Below are positions 24,910 to 33,285 of a stretch of DNA of 33,708 nucleotides, piece by piece. The stretch lies in NCBI GenBank assembly GCA_023248875.1, contig JAHFDT010000015.1, forward strand, positions 1 to 33,708. Reading direction: 5' to 3'. The translations under genes and the position numbers were made by a program. Each line of letters begins with the position of its first letter. The stretch's first letter is position 1. The notes under the pieces were generated by a model. It saw only the letters and a program-made list of their open reading frames with translations, was not told the DNA's origin and searched no databases. Origin of the DNA: Myxococcales bacterium. GTDB taxonomy: Bacteria > Myxococcota_A > Polyangia > Palsa-1104 > SHYY01.

Positions 24910-26001
24910 ATGACGACCTCAGGGACGCCGAAACGGACCCCCCTCTACGATCGCCACCTTGCGCTCGGCGCCAAGGTGATCGATTTTGGCGGCTGGGCCA
25001 TGCCTGTGCAATATTCCGGTATCCTCGATGAGCACCGCACGGTGCGCGAAGCGGTGGGGCTATTCGACGTCTCCCACATGGGCGAGATCGAATTCCGCGG
25101 CAGCCACGCGCTCGAGGCGGTACAGCGAGTGGTCACCAACGATGTCACTAAGCTCGTGGACGGCGGCGCGCAGTACACCTGCACCTGCCGCGAGGACGGC
25201 GGCATCGTCGACGACTGCATCGTCTATCGTCATGCCGCGGATCGCTTTCTCATCGTCGTCAACGCCTCGAACATCAAGAAGGACTTCGCCCACTTTTGGC
25301 AGCACGCGGGGACGCTGGCCGATATCGTCGACCGCTCGTGGGAAATTGCGCTGCTGGCGATCCAGGGGCCGCGTGCGTTAGCGCTGGCTGCTGAGCTGAC
25401 CGATGGGGTGGTCCCGGAGCGGCCGTTTACTTTTCGTGCCGCAAAAATGGGCGGCGTTGCGGTCGAGCTGGCACGCACTGGCTACACCGGGGAGGATGGG
25501 GTCGAAGTTTTCCTGCCGGCCGATGCCGCGCCCCTGATCTGGGATCGAATATTGGAGCGCGGTGCCCGACAGGGCATCAGGCCGATTGGCCTGGGTGCGC
25601 GTGATACCCTGCGACTCGAGGCCAGGCTCTGCCTCTACGGCAACGATATCGACGAGCAGCACAATCCACACGAAGCGGGACTCTCTTGGGTGGTCAAGGG
25701 CCAGGGGTTCGTGGGTGCGGCGATGCTCGATGCCATCCGTGTGGCGGGCGTACGTAGGCGCCTCGTCGGATTCAGGGTGCACGGTCGCGGCATCGCCCGA
25801 CATGGATATCCGATTTTGAAGGATCTCACTCCGGTGGGCGTCGTGACCTCGGGAACCACCGGCCCCACGGTAGGCTGCGCCCTCGGCATGGGTTATGTAC
25901 CCACCGAACTATCCGAACCAGGCACTCCTCTCATCGTCGATTGCCGCGGCAAGCCGGCCGACATCGAAATTGTCAAAGGTCCTTTTTACCGACGAGCATA
26001 G
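24910..26001 (+). CDS. gcvT: glycine cleavage system T protein (aminomethyltransferase)
   Basis: The protein is 363 aa. GcvT transfers the methylene carbon of the GcvH-bound aminomethyl group to tetrahydrofolate, releasing ammonia. Family segments are clear: KRTPLYDRHLALGAKVIDFGG in part, MPVQYSG, LFDVSHMGEIE, GGIVDDCIVYR, ARTGYTGEDGVEVF, LGARDTLRLEA and VTSGTTGPTVGCALGMGYV. Length is normal. It heads the cytoplasmic gcvT-gcvH-gcvPA-gcvPB operon. The gap to gcvH is 17 bp. Confidence 0.97.
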   Translation: MTTSGTPKRTPLYDRHLALGAKVIDFGGWAMPVQYSGILDEHRTVREAVGLFDVSHMGEIEFRGSHALEAVQRVVTNDVTKLVDGGAQYTCTCREDGGIVDDCIVYRHAADRFLIVVNASNIKKDFAHFWQHAGTLADIVDRSWEIALLAIQGPRALALAAELTDGVVPERPFTFRAAKMGGVAVELARTGYTGEDGVEVFLPADAAPLIWDRILERGARQGIRPIGLGARDTLRLEARLCLYGNDIDEQHNPHEAGLSWVVKGQGFVGAAMLDAIRVAGVRRRLVGFRVHGRGIARHGYPILKDLTPVGVVTSGTTGPTVGCALGMGYVPTELSEPGTPLIVDCRGKPADIEIVKGPFYRRA

Positions 26002-26018
26002 TAGGCCAAGGAGCGATC

Positions 26019-26411
26019 ATGAGCAGCGATTACCCGAACGACCTCCGTTACACCAAGGAGCACGAATGGGCCCGTCTCGAGGGCAACCGCGCCACCATCG
26101 GCATCACCAAGTTTGCGGTCGAATCCTTGGGGGATATCACCCAGGTCGATTTGCCGAAGGAGGGCGAGGCCATCCGCAAGGATGCGGTGTTTGGCACGGT
26201 CGAATCGGTCAAGGCGGTGTCGGATCTGTTTGCCCCCTGCAGCGGCAAGGTATTGAAGGTCAACGATCCGCTCAGCGATTCCCCCGAGTACATCAATGAG
26301 GACTGCTACGACGAGGGCTGGATGCTGGTCGTGGAAGTGGCTGATCTGAAGGAGATCGAAGCGCTGATGACCGCGCAGCAGTACGCCGAGTATCTCAAGG
26401 AAAACCACTAG
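26019..26411 (+). CDS. gcvH: glycine cleavage system H protein (lipoyl carrier)
   Basis: The protein is 130 aa. GcvH carries the aminomethyl intermediate on a lipoyl arm between the P, T and L proteins. The lipoylation site is Lys65 in GTVESVKAVSDL. RYTKEHEWARLEGN and ITKFAVESLGDITQVDLP are typical. ATG 26019 follows CCAAGGAGCGATC, a good ribosome-binding site. Its stop codon shares one base with the GTG of gcvPA (TAGTG). Confidence 0.97.
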   Translation: MSSDYPNDLRYTKEHEWARLEGNRATIGITKFAVESLGDITQVDLPKEGEAIRKDAVFGTVESVKAVSDLFAPCSGKVLKVNDPLSDSPEYINEDCYDEGWMLVVEVADLKEIEALMTAQQYAEYLKENH

Positions 26412-27736
26412 TGCGCTATTTGCCTCACACCGAGGCGGATGTCGCACGGATGCTGAAAGTCATCGGCGCGCCTGCAGTGGAAGCGCTATTTGCCCACATT
26501 CCGGCGGCGGTGCGTTCGCAGCGGCCGCTCGATTTGGGCCCCGCGCTCGACGAGGCAGCGCTGCTCGACCACCTCGGAGAGATAGCGGCCCAGAGCCGGC
26601 CCGCCGGTGCTGAGGGCGCGCTCTCCTTTCTTGGCGCCGGTCTTACGCCCCACCACGTACCGACGGCGGTCGATGCACTCCTCGGTCGGGCCGAGTGGTA
26701 CACCTCCTACACGCCCTACCAGCCGGAGATTTCGCAGGGGACGCTGCAGGCGATCTTCGAGTTCCAGACCATCGTCGCGGAGCTGTTCGGGCTCGGGGTC
26801 GCGAATGCTTCGATGTACGACGGTGCCTCGGCTGCTGCAGAAGCGATCTTGATGGCCAAGCGAGTGACGGGCCGCGGCCATGCAGTGATTTCGGCGGGGC
26901 TGCATCCGCACTACGTGGCGACCGCCGAGACCTATTTATCGGGTCTCACCGACTCGTTCCAACTGGCGCCGCTCGACGACAGAACGGGACGCACCACGCT
27001 CAGCGAACTCGGTGAGGTCAGCTGCCTGGTCGTTCAGTCGCCCAATTATTGGGGAGTGGTGGAAGATCTTCCCGCCCTGGCACAGGCCGCACACGCGCGC
27101 GGCGCGCTGCTGGTGGTGGCCACCACCGAACCGCTGGCCTATGGCGCACTCGAATCGCCAGGCGCCTGCGGTGCCGATATTGCTTGCGGCGAAGGCATCG
27201 GCCTGGCCACTGGACCTTCGCTGGGCGGCCCTGGCGTCGGGCTTTTTGCAGCGCGCACCGAGCACACGCGCAAGCTGCCGGGGCGGCTCATCGGCGAAAC
27301 GGTCGACCACCAGGGGCGGAGGGGTTACGTGCTCACGCTCGCGACCCGGGAGCAGCACATTCGCCGGGAGCAGGCGACTTCGAACATCTGTACCAATCAG
27401 GGCCTCATCGCCCTCGCCTTTACGATTCACCTGTGTCTGCTGGGCCGGCGCGGCTGGAGGGAGCTCAGCGCGCTCAATTTGGCCAAGGCCGAATATGCCA
27501 AGCGGCAGCTCGCATCGTTGCGCGGCTTCTCGTTACGCTATACGGCGCCGACTTTCAACGAGTTCGCCCTCCGCGTGCGCGGAGGTGATGCGGCGCGCGC
27601 CGTCGAGAAGCTGGCGGAGCACAATCTCTTTGCCGGCGTGGCGGAGAACGATACCCTCTTGGTTTCCGTGACTGAAAAACACCGCAAAGGAGATATCGAT
27701 CGACTGGTGAAGGAACTGAATGAGGTTCTTCCATGA
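26411..27736 (+). CDS. gcvPA: glycine dehydrogenase (decarboxylating) subunit 1
   Basis: The protein is 441 aa. This is the N-terminal half of the P protein, the PLP-dependent glycine decarboxylase, in its two-subunit form. Conserved stretches include FLGAGLTPHHVPTAVD, YTSYTPYQPEISQGTLQAIFE in part, FGLGVANASMYDGASAAAEA and GRRGYVLTLATREQHIRREQATSNIC in part. The start is GTG 26411, overlapping the gcvH stop. Its stop overlaps the gcvPB ATG by four bases. Equal output of the two halves by coupling is inferred. Confidence 0.96.
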   Translation: MRYLPHTEADVARMLKVIGAPAVEALFAHIPAAVRSQRPLDLGPALDEAALLDHLGEIAAQSRPAGAEGALSFLGAGLTPHHVPTAVDALLGRAEWYTSYTPYQPEISQGTLQAIFEFQTIVAELFGLGVANASMYDGASAAAEAILMAKRVTGRGHAVISAGLHPHYVATAETYLSGLTDSFQLAPLDDRTGRTTLSELGEVSCLVVQSPNYWGVVEDLPALAQAAHARGALLVVATTEPLAYGALESPGACGADIACGEGIGLATGPSLGGPGVGLFAARTEHTRKLPGRLIGETVDHQGRRGYVLTLATREQHIRREQATSNICTNQGLIALAFTIHLCLLGRRGWRELSALNLAKAEYAKRQLASLRGFSLRYTAPTFNEFALRVRGGDAARAVEKLAEHNLFAGVAENDTLLVSVTEKHRKGDIDRLVKELNEVLP

Positions 27737-29241
27737 AACGGGCCCAGCCGATCGAGACGCGCCAGCTGCTCCACAGCGAGCCGCCGATCTTTGAGCAGGG
27801 TTCGCCCGGCCGCAGCGGCGCTTCGCTGCCGCCGCTCGACGTGCCCGCGGTCGATCCGGTGGCCCACTTTGGTGCGCTGGCTCGCGCTGCCGATCCCGAG
27901 CTCGCCGAAGTGAGCGAAGTCGAAGTCACACGCCACTTCACCCGCCTTTCGCGTTGGAACTACGCCATCGATATCGGTCTCTACCCGCTCGGCTCCTGCA
28001 CCATGAAGTACAACCCCAAGGTGAACGAGCGCGTGGCGCGATGGCCAGGCTTCGCTGGGCTGCATCCAGCGCAGCCGCCCTCATCGCTGCAGGGAGCCTT
28101 GGCCCTCATGTGGTCGCTCGAGCGCCTCCTGTGCGAAATCGGCGGCTTTGCTCGTGCGACATTGCAACCGGCAGCCGGCGCACATGGGGAGCTCGCTGGT
28201 CTTATGATGATCCGCGCCTATCATCAGGATCGCGGCCGCCACCCCACCCAGGTGCTGATCCCTGACAGTGCGCACGGCACCAATCCCGCCTCCTGTACGC
28301 TCAATGGCTTTACCACCGTGCCGCTCAAGACCGGTGCCGATGGTCTGCTTGATCTCGACGCCCTGCGCGCGGCGGCCAACGGCGAAACCGCCGCGCTCAT
28401 GATCACCAATCCATCGACGTTGGGGCTCTTCGAAGAGCGTATCGCCGAGATTGCCGAGGTCGTTCACCGCGCCGGCGGCCTGGTGTACATGGATGGCGCC
28501 AACCTGAACGCGCTGCTGGGCAAGGTGCGACCGGGCACGACCGGCGTCGATGTGATGCATATCAATTTGCACAAGACCTTCACGACCCCCCACGGTGGCG
28601 GCGGTCCCGGCTCGGGTCCGGTGGGAGTGGTGGCCGCGCTCGAGCCCTTTCTGCCGACGCCTACCATCGAGAAAGAGGGCACCAGCTACCGCATCGAATA
28701 TGCACGACCGAAGTCGGTCGGTCGGCTCCGCTCCTTCTTTGGCAACTTCGGCATGCACGTGCGCGCCTACACCTACATCCGTGAGATGGGCGGCGAAGGC
28801 CTCACTCGGGCGACGGAGATGGCGGTGCTCAACGCCAACTACCTCCGTGCTCGGCTGCAAGGGGCCTTTCCGCTGGCCTACGACCGCCCTTCGATGCATG
28901 AGGTGGTTTTTACCGATAAGCGCCTCAAGAAGGAGACCGGCGTGCAGACACTGGATGTCGCCAAGCGCCTCATGGACTATGGCTACCATCCGCCGACGAT
29001 CTATTTCCCGCTCCCGGCCGTGACGGGCGGCGCGGGCGCGCTCATGATCGAGCCGACCGAAACCGAAACGCCCGAGACGCTCGATGCCTTTGCCGATGCA
29101 CTGTTGTCGATCGTCGAGGAGGCGGTGGAGAATCCCCAACTGGTCAAGGATGCACCGCATCAGACGGCGATCGGTCGTCTCGACGAGACCCTAGCAGCTC
29201 GTAAGCCGCGACTCCGGTGGACCAAGCAGTCCTCTACTTGA
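27733..29241 (+). CDS. gcvPB: glycine dehydrogenase (decarboxylating) subunit 2
   Basis: The protein is 502 aa. This C-terminal half of the split P protein holds the PLP lysine, Lys281 in INLHKTFTTPHGGGGPG. Other landmarks are YPLGSCTMKYNPK, LQPAAGAHGEL, PDSAHGTNPAS, and PTETETPETLDAF near the end. Length is typical for the two-subunit form. No lipoamide dehydrogenase gene (L protein) is in the window, so that subunit must be supplied from elsewhere. Confidence 0.97.
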   Translation: MKRAQPIETRQLLHSEPPIFEQGSPGRSGASLPPLDVPAVDPVAHFGALARAADPELAEVSEVEVTRHFTRLSRWNYAIDIGLYPLGSCTMKYNPKVNERVARWPGFAGLHPAQPPSSLQGALALMWSLERLLCEIGGFARATLQPAAGAHGELAGLMMIRAYHQDRGRHPTQVLIPDSAHGTNPASCTLNGFTTVPLKTGADGLLDLDALRAAANGETAALMITNPSTLGLFEERIAEIAEVVHRAGGLVYMDGANLNALLGKVRPGTTGVDVMHINLHKTFTTPHGGGGPGSGPVGVVAALEPFLPTPTIEKEGTSYRIEYARPKSVGRLRSFFGNFGMHVRAYTYIREMGGEGLTRATEMAVLNANYLRARLQGAFPLAYDRPSMHEVVFTDKRLKKETGVQTLDVAKRLMDYGYHPPTIYFPLPAVTGGAGALMIEPTETETPETLDAFADALLSIVEEAVENPQLVKDAPHQTAIGRLDETLAARKPRLRWTKQSST

Positions 29242-29248
29242 TCAGCCG

Positions 29249-29836
29249 ATGACACGGCTGCGCCGCCTGTGCGTCTTTACTGGTTCGCGCTCCGGTACGC
29301 GACCGAGCTACCTCGAGCAGGCGACCGAGCTCGGGCGACTCTTGGCCGAGCGCGACATCAGTCTGGTCTACGGCGGCGCCAAGGTTGGACTGATGGGGGC
29401 GCTCGCCGGCGCCGCCCTCGCCGGGGGGGGCGAAGTGGTCGGCGTAATTCCCCATGCGCTGGTCGCCAAAGAGATTGCGCACGATGCGCTGAGCGCGCTT
29501 CACGTCGTGAGCAGCATGCATGAGCGCAAAGCGAAGATGGCCGAGTTGAGCGACGCCTTCGTCGCGCTCCCCGGTGGATTTGGAACGCTCGAGGAGCTGT
29601 TCGAAGTGATCACCTGGAGCCAGCTCGGCCTCCACTCGAAACCAATCGGCCTTCTCAATACCGACGGCTATTTTGGTCCGCTGCTTGATTTCCTATCGCA
29701 CGTGGTCGTCGAGGGCTTCAGTAATTCGGACGCGCTCTCCGTGTTTGTGATCGAAAAAACGCCCCAGCGGCTACTGGACGCGTTGGGTGGGTGGCATCCC
29801 GTGGCGCTCGGCCCCAAGTGGGTGGCCAAGGCCTGA
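29249..29836 (+). CDS. LOG-family (TIGR00730) protein, putative cytokinin riboside 5'-monophosphate phosphoribohydrolase
   Basis: The protein is 195 aa. The start CVFTGSRSG, the YGGAKVGLMGALA glycine loop, MHERKAKM and the signature PGGFGTLEELFE (108-119) place it in the LOG family. Members release a nucleobase from nucleoside 5'-monophosphates; the natural role in non-plant bacteria is often unclear, and lysine decarboxylase labels in databases are misleading. It starts 7 bp after gcvPB and is probably transcribed with the glycine cleavage genes. It is convergent with the TonB-like gene, 46 bp apart, without an obvious terminator. Confidence 0.9.
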   Translation: MTRLRRLCVFTGSRSGTRPSYLEQATELGRLLAERDISLVYGGAKVGLMGALAGAALAGGGEVVGVIPHALVAKEIAHDALSALHVVSSMHERKAKMAELSDAFVALPGGFGTLEELFEVITWSQLGLHSKPIGLLNTDGYFGPLLDFLSHVVVEGFSNSDALSVFVIEKTPQRLLDALGGWHPVALGPKWVAKA

Positions 29837-29882
29837 ACTCTTCCAGGAGGAGACCCTGCGAACGTTGCTCCAGGGCGGATAA

Positions 29883-31007
29883 TCACTGGTAACGAAATAC
29901 CTTGAAGTTGGTATTACCCGAGAGCTCGAAAACGAAGCCGAAATTGAAGTGGATGAGGCCATCCGCATCGACCAGCAGGGGCGGCGGATTGACGAACGGC
30001 TGAGCGCGCCGGAAGGAGTCGATCGCTTCATCGTCGAGGAAGCCGACGCCCGAGGATTGCATCACCGTGGCGTGGTGAAGCGATCCATCGGGCCGCAGGT
30101 GGACCCGCAGCACGGTGATGCGATCCTTCGAACCGTAGACATTACCGGTCGGATCATGGCGCACATAGATGAGGTCGGGGTGCCACTCCTCGGCGACGGC
30201 GCGCTTCACCCGATTGAAAAAGGAGGCGTACTTAAATTTCTTGGCGTTGAGCGCGGTAGCTTCCCCCTCGTCGACATCTCGCAGGTAGTCGGGCGAACCT
30301 GTTCCCTTTCCGATGGCGCGCGCGAGCATCTCCTCGGTCGGCTGGAGATTGGGTCGCTCTTGTCCGGGCACGCCGGGAAAGCCTGGGGACACGGGCGGCG
30401 CAGTACCGGGCGCTCCCGGCCTCCGCTCGACGCCCTCGTCAGTCAGCCGATCCGCTGCGCCCCCTTCGCCATTTCCCCCGGGCGGTCTGCGCGACGGCGA
30501 AAGGGTGAACCGCGCCCCACCCGTTCCGGCAGGACCGGGATGCGCGGTTGGAGTGCGCTTGGGCACCCTCTGAGAGCCCGCGCTCTCGACCGCGGCACCC
30601 GCTCGGTCGCGCCCTGGCCGCCCGCGTGTCTCCCGCTCGACTTTCGAGTCATACTCGGCCAGAAACTTGGCCTTTTCGGGCGGCTCTTCGAGCGGTGGCC
30701 GCGCGATATCGATCACCTGCCCTTCGGCCTTCTCCTCCTCTCGCTGCTTCTCCTCTTCGGTCCGGCGCTCCTCTTCGGTCTTCTCGTCGGGAGACTGGAG
30801 CGCTTCCACGAAGGTCTGGATCTCAATCGGCCGGTTGGCGCCCTCCTCCTGATCCTGGGAACGCGCCGTCGCCAACGCCCCCGAGCGGACGAGCGGCGCA
30901 AGGCTGCCGGTCATCCACATGAGCCAGAGCCCCGTGCCGTGCACCGCCACAGCAACCAACAGCGCCAATACCCAGCGCCCACGGGATAGCTTGCGACGGG
31001 TGGTCAT
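29883..31007 (-). CDS. TonB-family protein (TonB C-terminal domain, proline/glycine/Glu-rich linker)
   Basis: The protein is 374 aa. One N-terminal membrane helix (about 11-32) is followed by a highly charged Glu/Lys/Arg stretch (about 75-95, EEERRTEEEKQREEEK). A Pro/Gly/Arg-rich linker to about 230 leads to a C-terminal domain with FFNRVKRAVAEEWHPDLIY and RVHLRPDGSLHHATVMQSSGVGFLDD in part, then AIDSFRRAQPF, as in TonB_C. It should span the periplasm and transmit inner-membrane energy, or act as an AgmX/GltG-like gliding component (inference). No ExbB/ExbD genes are adjacent. It starts 29 bp from the divergent small gene. Confidence 0.85.
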   Translation of the reverse strand: MTTRRKLSRGRWVLALLVAVAVHGTGLWLMWMTGSLAPLVRSGALATARSQDQEEGANRPIEIQTFVEALQSPDEKTEEERRTEEEKQREEEKAEGQVIDIARPPLEEPPEKAKFLAEYDSKVERETRGRPGRDRAGAAVESAGSQRVPKRTPTAHPGPAGTGGARFTLSPSRRPPGGNGEGGAADRLTDEGVERRPGAPGTAPPVSPGFPGVPGQERPNLQPTEEMLARAIGKGTGSPDYLRDVDEGEATALNAKKFKYASFFNRVKRAVAEEWHPDLIYVRHDPTGNVYGSKDRITVLRVHLRPDGSLHHATVMQSSGVGFLDDEAIDSFRRAQPFVNPPPLLVDADGLIHFNFGFVFELSGNTNFKVFRYQ

Positions 31008-31036
31008 GGGTAACCACCTACATTATAAATGACGCC

Positions 31037-31270
31037 ATGGCGGTGCACCAGGAGATCGCTGCTCGAACCCGGAAGCGCTGGTCTTCGCGCCTGCGAACTG
31101 CCGGAGCTCTCCTGCTGCTGGGCGGAACGGTCGCGCTCGCGGATCGGCTCCTACCGCGTGCACCCGATCCGGTGTGGGGAGCCGAGCGCTCGGCCACGCT
31201 GTGGGTGGCAGGGGGGATCCTGGTTGTCGTTGGGGCGTTTCTGTTCCGCCTGGGGCACCGTTGGCACTAA
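31037..31270 (+). CDS. small membrane protein, 77 aa, unknown
   Basis: The N-terminus is basic (ARTRKRWSSRLR). Two hydrophobic segments follow, at about 21-37 (TAGALLLLGGTVALADRLL) and 53-71 (LWVAGGILVVVGAFLFRLG). It is short and family-less to me. The ATG lies 29 bp from the divergent TonB-like gene. A strong hairpin follows 8 bp after the stop, which supports a real transcription unit. Another ORF in a different frame (31029-31412) overlaps it and looks less coding. Confidence 0.6.
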   Translation: MAVHQEIAARTRKRWSSRLRTAGALLLLGGTVALADRLLPRAPDPVWGAERSATLWVAGGILVVVGAFLFRLGHRWH

Positions 31271-31278
31271 TGCGCAGG

Positions 31279-31309
31279 GCGGAGAGGAGGAGCAACCCCT
31301 CCTCTCCGC
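31279..31309. terminator. bidirectional terminator-like hairpin
   Basis: A perfect 12-bp stem (31279-31290 with 31298-31309, GCGGAGAGGAGG / CCTCCTCTCCGC) with a 7-base loop lies between two convergent genes. It starts 8 bp after the 31270 stop. There is no clean T tract on either side, so termination efficiency is uncertain. Confidence 0.6.
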
Positions 31310-31371
31310 GCAAAAGTTAGAAGGAATATCCCGCGCCGCGTCCGCGCAAAAGTTAGAAAGAATACCCCGCG
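31305..31371. repeat. 31-bp direct repeat, period 36 bp, duplicating the end of the barrel gene
   Basis: Copies at 31305-31335 and 31341-31371 differ at two positions. Each contains, on the minus strand, codons for Ala-Gly-Tyr-Ser-Phe and a TAA stop. The second copy is the true C-terminus of the 31353-31952 gene. The first copy is a duplicate of the tail and stop lying downstream. The period equals 12 codons. It overlaps the right arm of the hairpin by a few bases. Confidence 0.8.
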
Positions 31372-31952
31372 TTCAGCGTGGCATTCCACATATCCGGCCG
31401 TTCGTGGAATGAAGTGAAGTCCTTGTCGGCGATCAGCTGATAGTTGAAACGCGCATCGAGGACGGCATGGCTTCCGAGGTAGGTCGCCACGCCACCGCCC
31501 AGCGGAATCGCCACGGCGTTGATGTCGTGCTTGAAGTGGGTCGCTGCGGTCGGTGCGATGTCGCGGCCGAAGCTATGAAGGTTGACCCAGCCGGCCCCCG
31601 CGGTGAGAAACGGTTGGACTCGCCAAAGTGTGAAATTGACCCGCCCGTTCCCCGAAAGAGTCGAGGTCGTGAGCTCCGGTGGATTAAACCCCGTCGGTAC
31701 ATGTTCTCGCGAGAGGGTGACGAGGTAGTTGACTTCGAATGCCAACGGTGTGCCCGTACCGATGGTCAGACGCGCGTCCGCGGCGCCGCCTGGGGTGGTT
31801 TGGGCCTCCGTTTGACCCTTGACGAAGTTGGCAACTCCGCCGCCGAGGGTGATTGCGCCGAGCCGCGGCATGAAGCGGGCATGGGCCGGGCGCACTGAGA
31901 CGAGCAGTGCGAAGACCGCACCGCATGCCAGCAGTGTCTTTCGCAAATGCAT
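31353..31952 (-). CDS. small outer-membrane beta-barrel protein
   Basis: The protein is 199 aa with signal peptide HLRKTLLACGAVFALLVSVRPAHA. The mature part is built of Gly- and aromatic-rich strands (GAITLGGGVANFV, PLAFEVNYLVTLS, NGRVNFTLWRVQPFLTAGAGW, VLDARFNYQLIA) and ends in NAGYSF, with a terminal Phe like other 8-strand barrels. Its function is unknown; OmpW- or OmpA-barrel-like proteins are the closest picture. AGGAGGAGCC precedes the ATG at 31952, a strong ribosome-binding site. The C-terminal codons are duplicated downstream. It begins 93 bp after the acyl-CoA dehydrogenase gene ends on the same strand. Confidence 0.8.
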   Translation of the reverse strand: MHLRKTLLACGAVFALLVSVRPAHARFMPRLGAITLGGGVANFVKGQTEAQTTPGGAADARLTIGTGTPLAFEVNYLVTLSREHVPTGFNPPELTTSTLSGNGRVNFTLWRVQPFLTAGAGWVNLHSFGRDIAPTAATHFKHDINAVAIPLGGGVATYLGSHAVLDARFNYQLIADKDFTSFHERPDMWNATLNAGYSF

Positions 31953-32045
31953 GGCTCCTCCTTTTGTACGCGCGAGCCGAACAGGCGGCCCGCTACTATG
32001 GCGATAAGTTGCACACCATGGGCCAGATCGAAGAAACGGCCCCGG

Positions 32046-33191
32046 CTACATCCAGCCGAGGCGCTTCGAGAGGATCTCTTTCATGATCTCACTGGTTCCA
32101 CCGCCGATGGTGATGAGGCGCGCATCGCGGAAGGCGCGCGAAATGCGGAATTCATCGGAATAGCCGAAACCGCCGTGCGCCTGGAGGCAGCGATCGACCA
32201 CTCGGTTGAGCAGCTCGCCGGCGAACAGTTTGGCCATGGTGATTTCGGTCGTCGCATCTTGGCCGCGGTTCGCGAGGTCACAGGCCCGGTAGGTGAGCCA
32301 GCGCGCCGCTTCGATCTCGGTGGCGAGATCGGCAAAGGTATGGCGCCACACCTGGTGTCCGAGGATGGGGCGGCCAAAGGTGCGACGCTCCTTGGTGTAC
32401 TGGACGGTGTAGTCGAGGGCAAATTGCGCGCCCGCCACCGCGGCGACGGCAGCGATGAGCCGTTCACCCTGAAAGTTGGTCATGATGTAATGAAAGCCGC
32501 GGTTCTCCTCGCCGAGGAGATAGCGGGTTGGAATCTTACAATCTTCGAAGACTAACTCCGCCGTGTCCGACGCATGGTTTCCCATCTTCTTGATCTTCTT
32601 GGCCACGCGGAAGCCGGGCACATCGGTGGGAAAGGTCACCAGCGAGATCCCCGAATGGCCAGGACCACCGGTGCGCACCGCGAGCGTGATGAAGTCGGCG
32701 CGAGTGCCGTTGGTGATCCAGCACTTGGCGCCATTGATGACATAGTCGCCACCGACGCGGCGTGCGGTGGTCGTCAGGGCCGCGACGTCGGAGCCGCAAC
32801 CTGGCTCGCTGATGCCGAGCGCGGCGATTTTCTTCCCCTGGATCGCCGGCGCGAGAAACTCTCGCTTTTGCTCCTCGCTTCCGATCTCGTCGAGGATGGG
32901 CGTGGCCATGTCGGTTTGCACCATGAGCGCCATATTGAGCCCCGCACTGCCGGAGCGCACCAGCTCTTCACCCCACACCACCGAGTACCAGTAGTCGCCG
33001 CCTCCGCCGCCGAGCGCTTCGGAATAGTGGGGTCCGAGGAAGCCGAGCGCGCCGCAGCGTCGGAAAATTTCGCGTGGGAACTCCTCCGCGCGCTCCCAGG
33101 CGTCGACGTGGGGGACCAACTCCTTGGCCACGAACTCGCGCAGTGACTTGCGAAAAATTTCATGCTCTTCTCGGAAAAAGGTCTGCAGCAC
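32046..33191 (-). CDS. acyl-CoA dehydrogenase
   Basis: The protein is 381 aa. The flavoenzyme oxidises acyl-CoA at C2-C3. Signature pieces are ALGISEPGCGSDVAAL and CWITNGTRADFI (FAD and substrate site), ERRTFGRPILGHQ and LQAHGGFGYSDEFRISRAFRDAR in part. The usual C-terminal catalytic Glu (YEGT in medium-chain enzymes) reads IGGGTSE here. A Glu is present in QGERLIAA, the position used by isovaleryl- and long-chain-type enzymes, so the latter type is inferred. The start is GTG 33191, with GGAGG five bases upstream; GTG 33224 would add 11 residues. It probably serves fatty-acid or branched-chain amino-acid breakdown. Confidence 0.93.
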   Translation of the reverse strand: MLQTFFREEHEIFRKSLREFVAKELVPHVDAWERAEEFPREIFRRCGALGFLGPHYSEALGGGGGDYWYSVVWGEELVRSGSAGLNMALMVQTDMATPILDEIGSEEQKREFLAPAIQGKKIAALGISEPGCGSDVAALTTTARRVGGDYVINGAKCWITNGTRADFITLAVRTGGPGHSGISLVTFPTDVPGFRVAKKIKKMGNHASDTAELVFEDCKIPTRYLLGEENRGFHYIMTNFQGERLIAAVAAVAGAQFALDYTVQYTKERRTFGRPILGHQVWRHTFADLATEIEAARWLTYRACDLANRGQDATTEITMAKLFAGELLNRVVDRCLQAHGGFGYSDEFRISRAFRDARLITIGGGTSEIMKEILSKRLGWM

Positions 33192-33285
33192 GGTTCCCTC
33201 CGTCGGTGTTGCGTATGGAAGCACGCGCTCGAGGGTGCGTCAAACCACGATTGACCGCCTCGGTAGTGCCGCATACACTCGCTCC

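Noticed and set aside
31022-31027. Perfect TATAAT on the minus strand before the TonB-like gene
   Set aside because: It would leave about seven bases of leader and overlap the likely ribosome site, and there is no -35 match; probably chance in an AT-rich spot.
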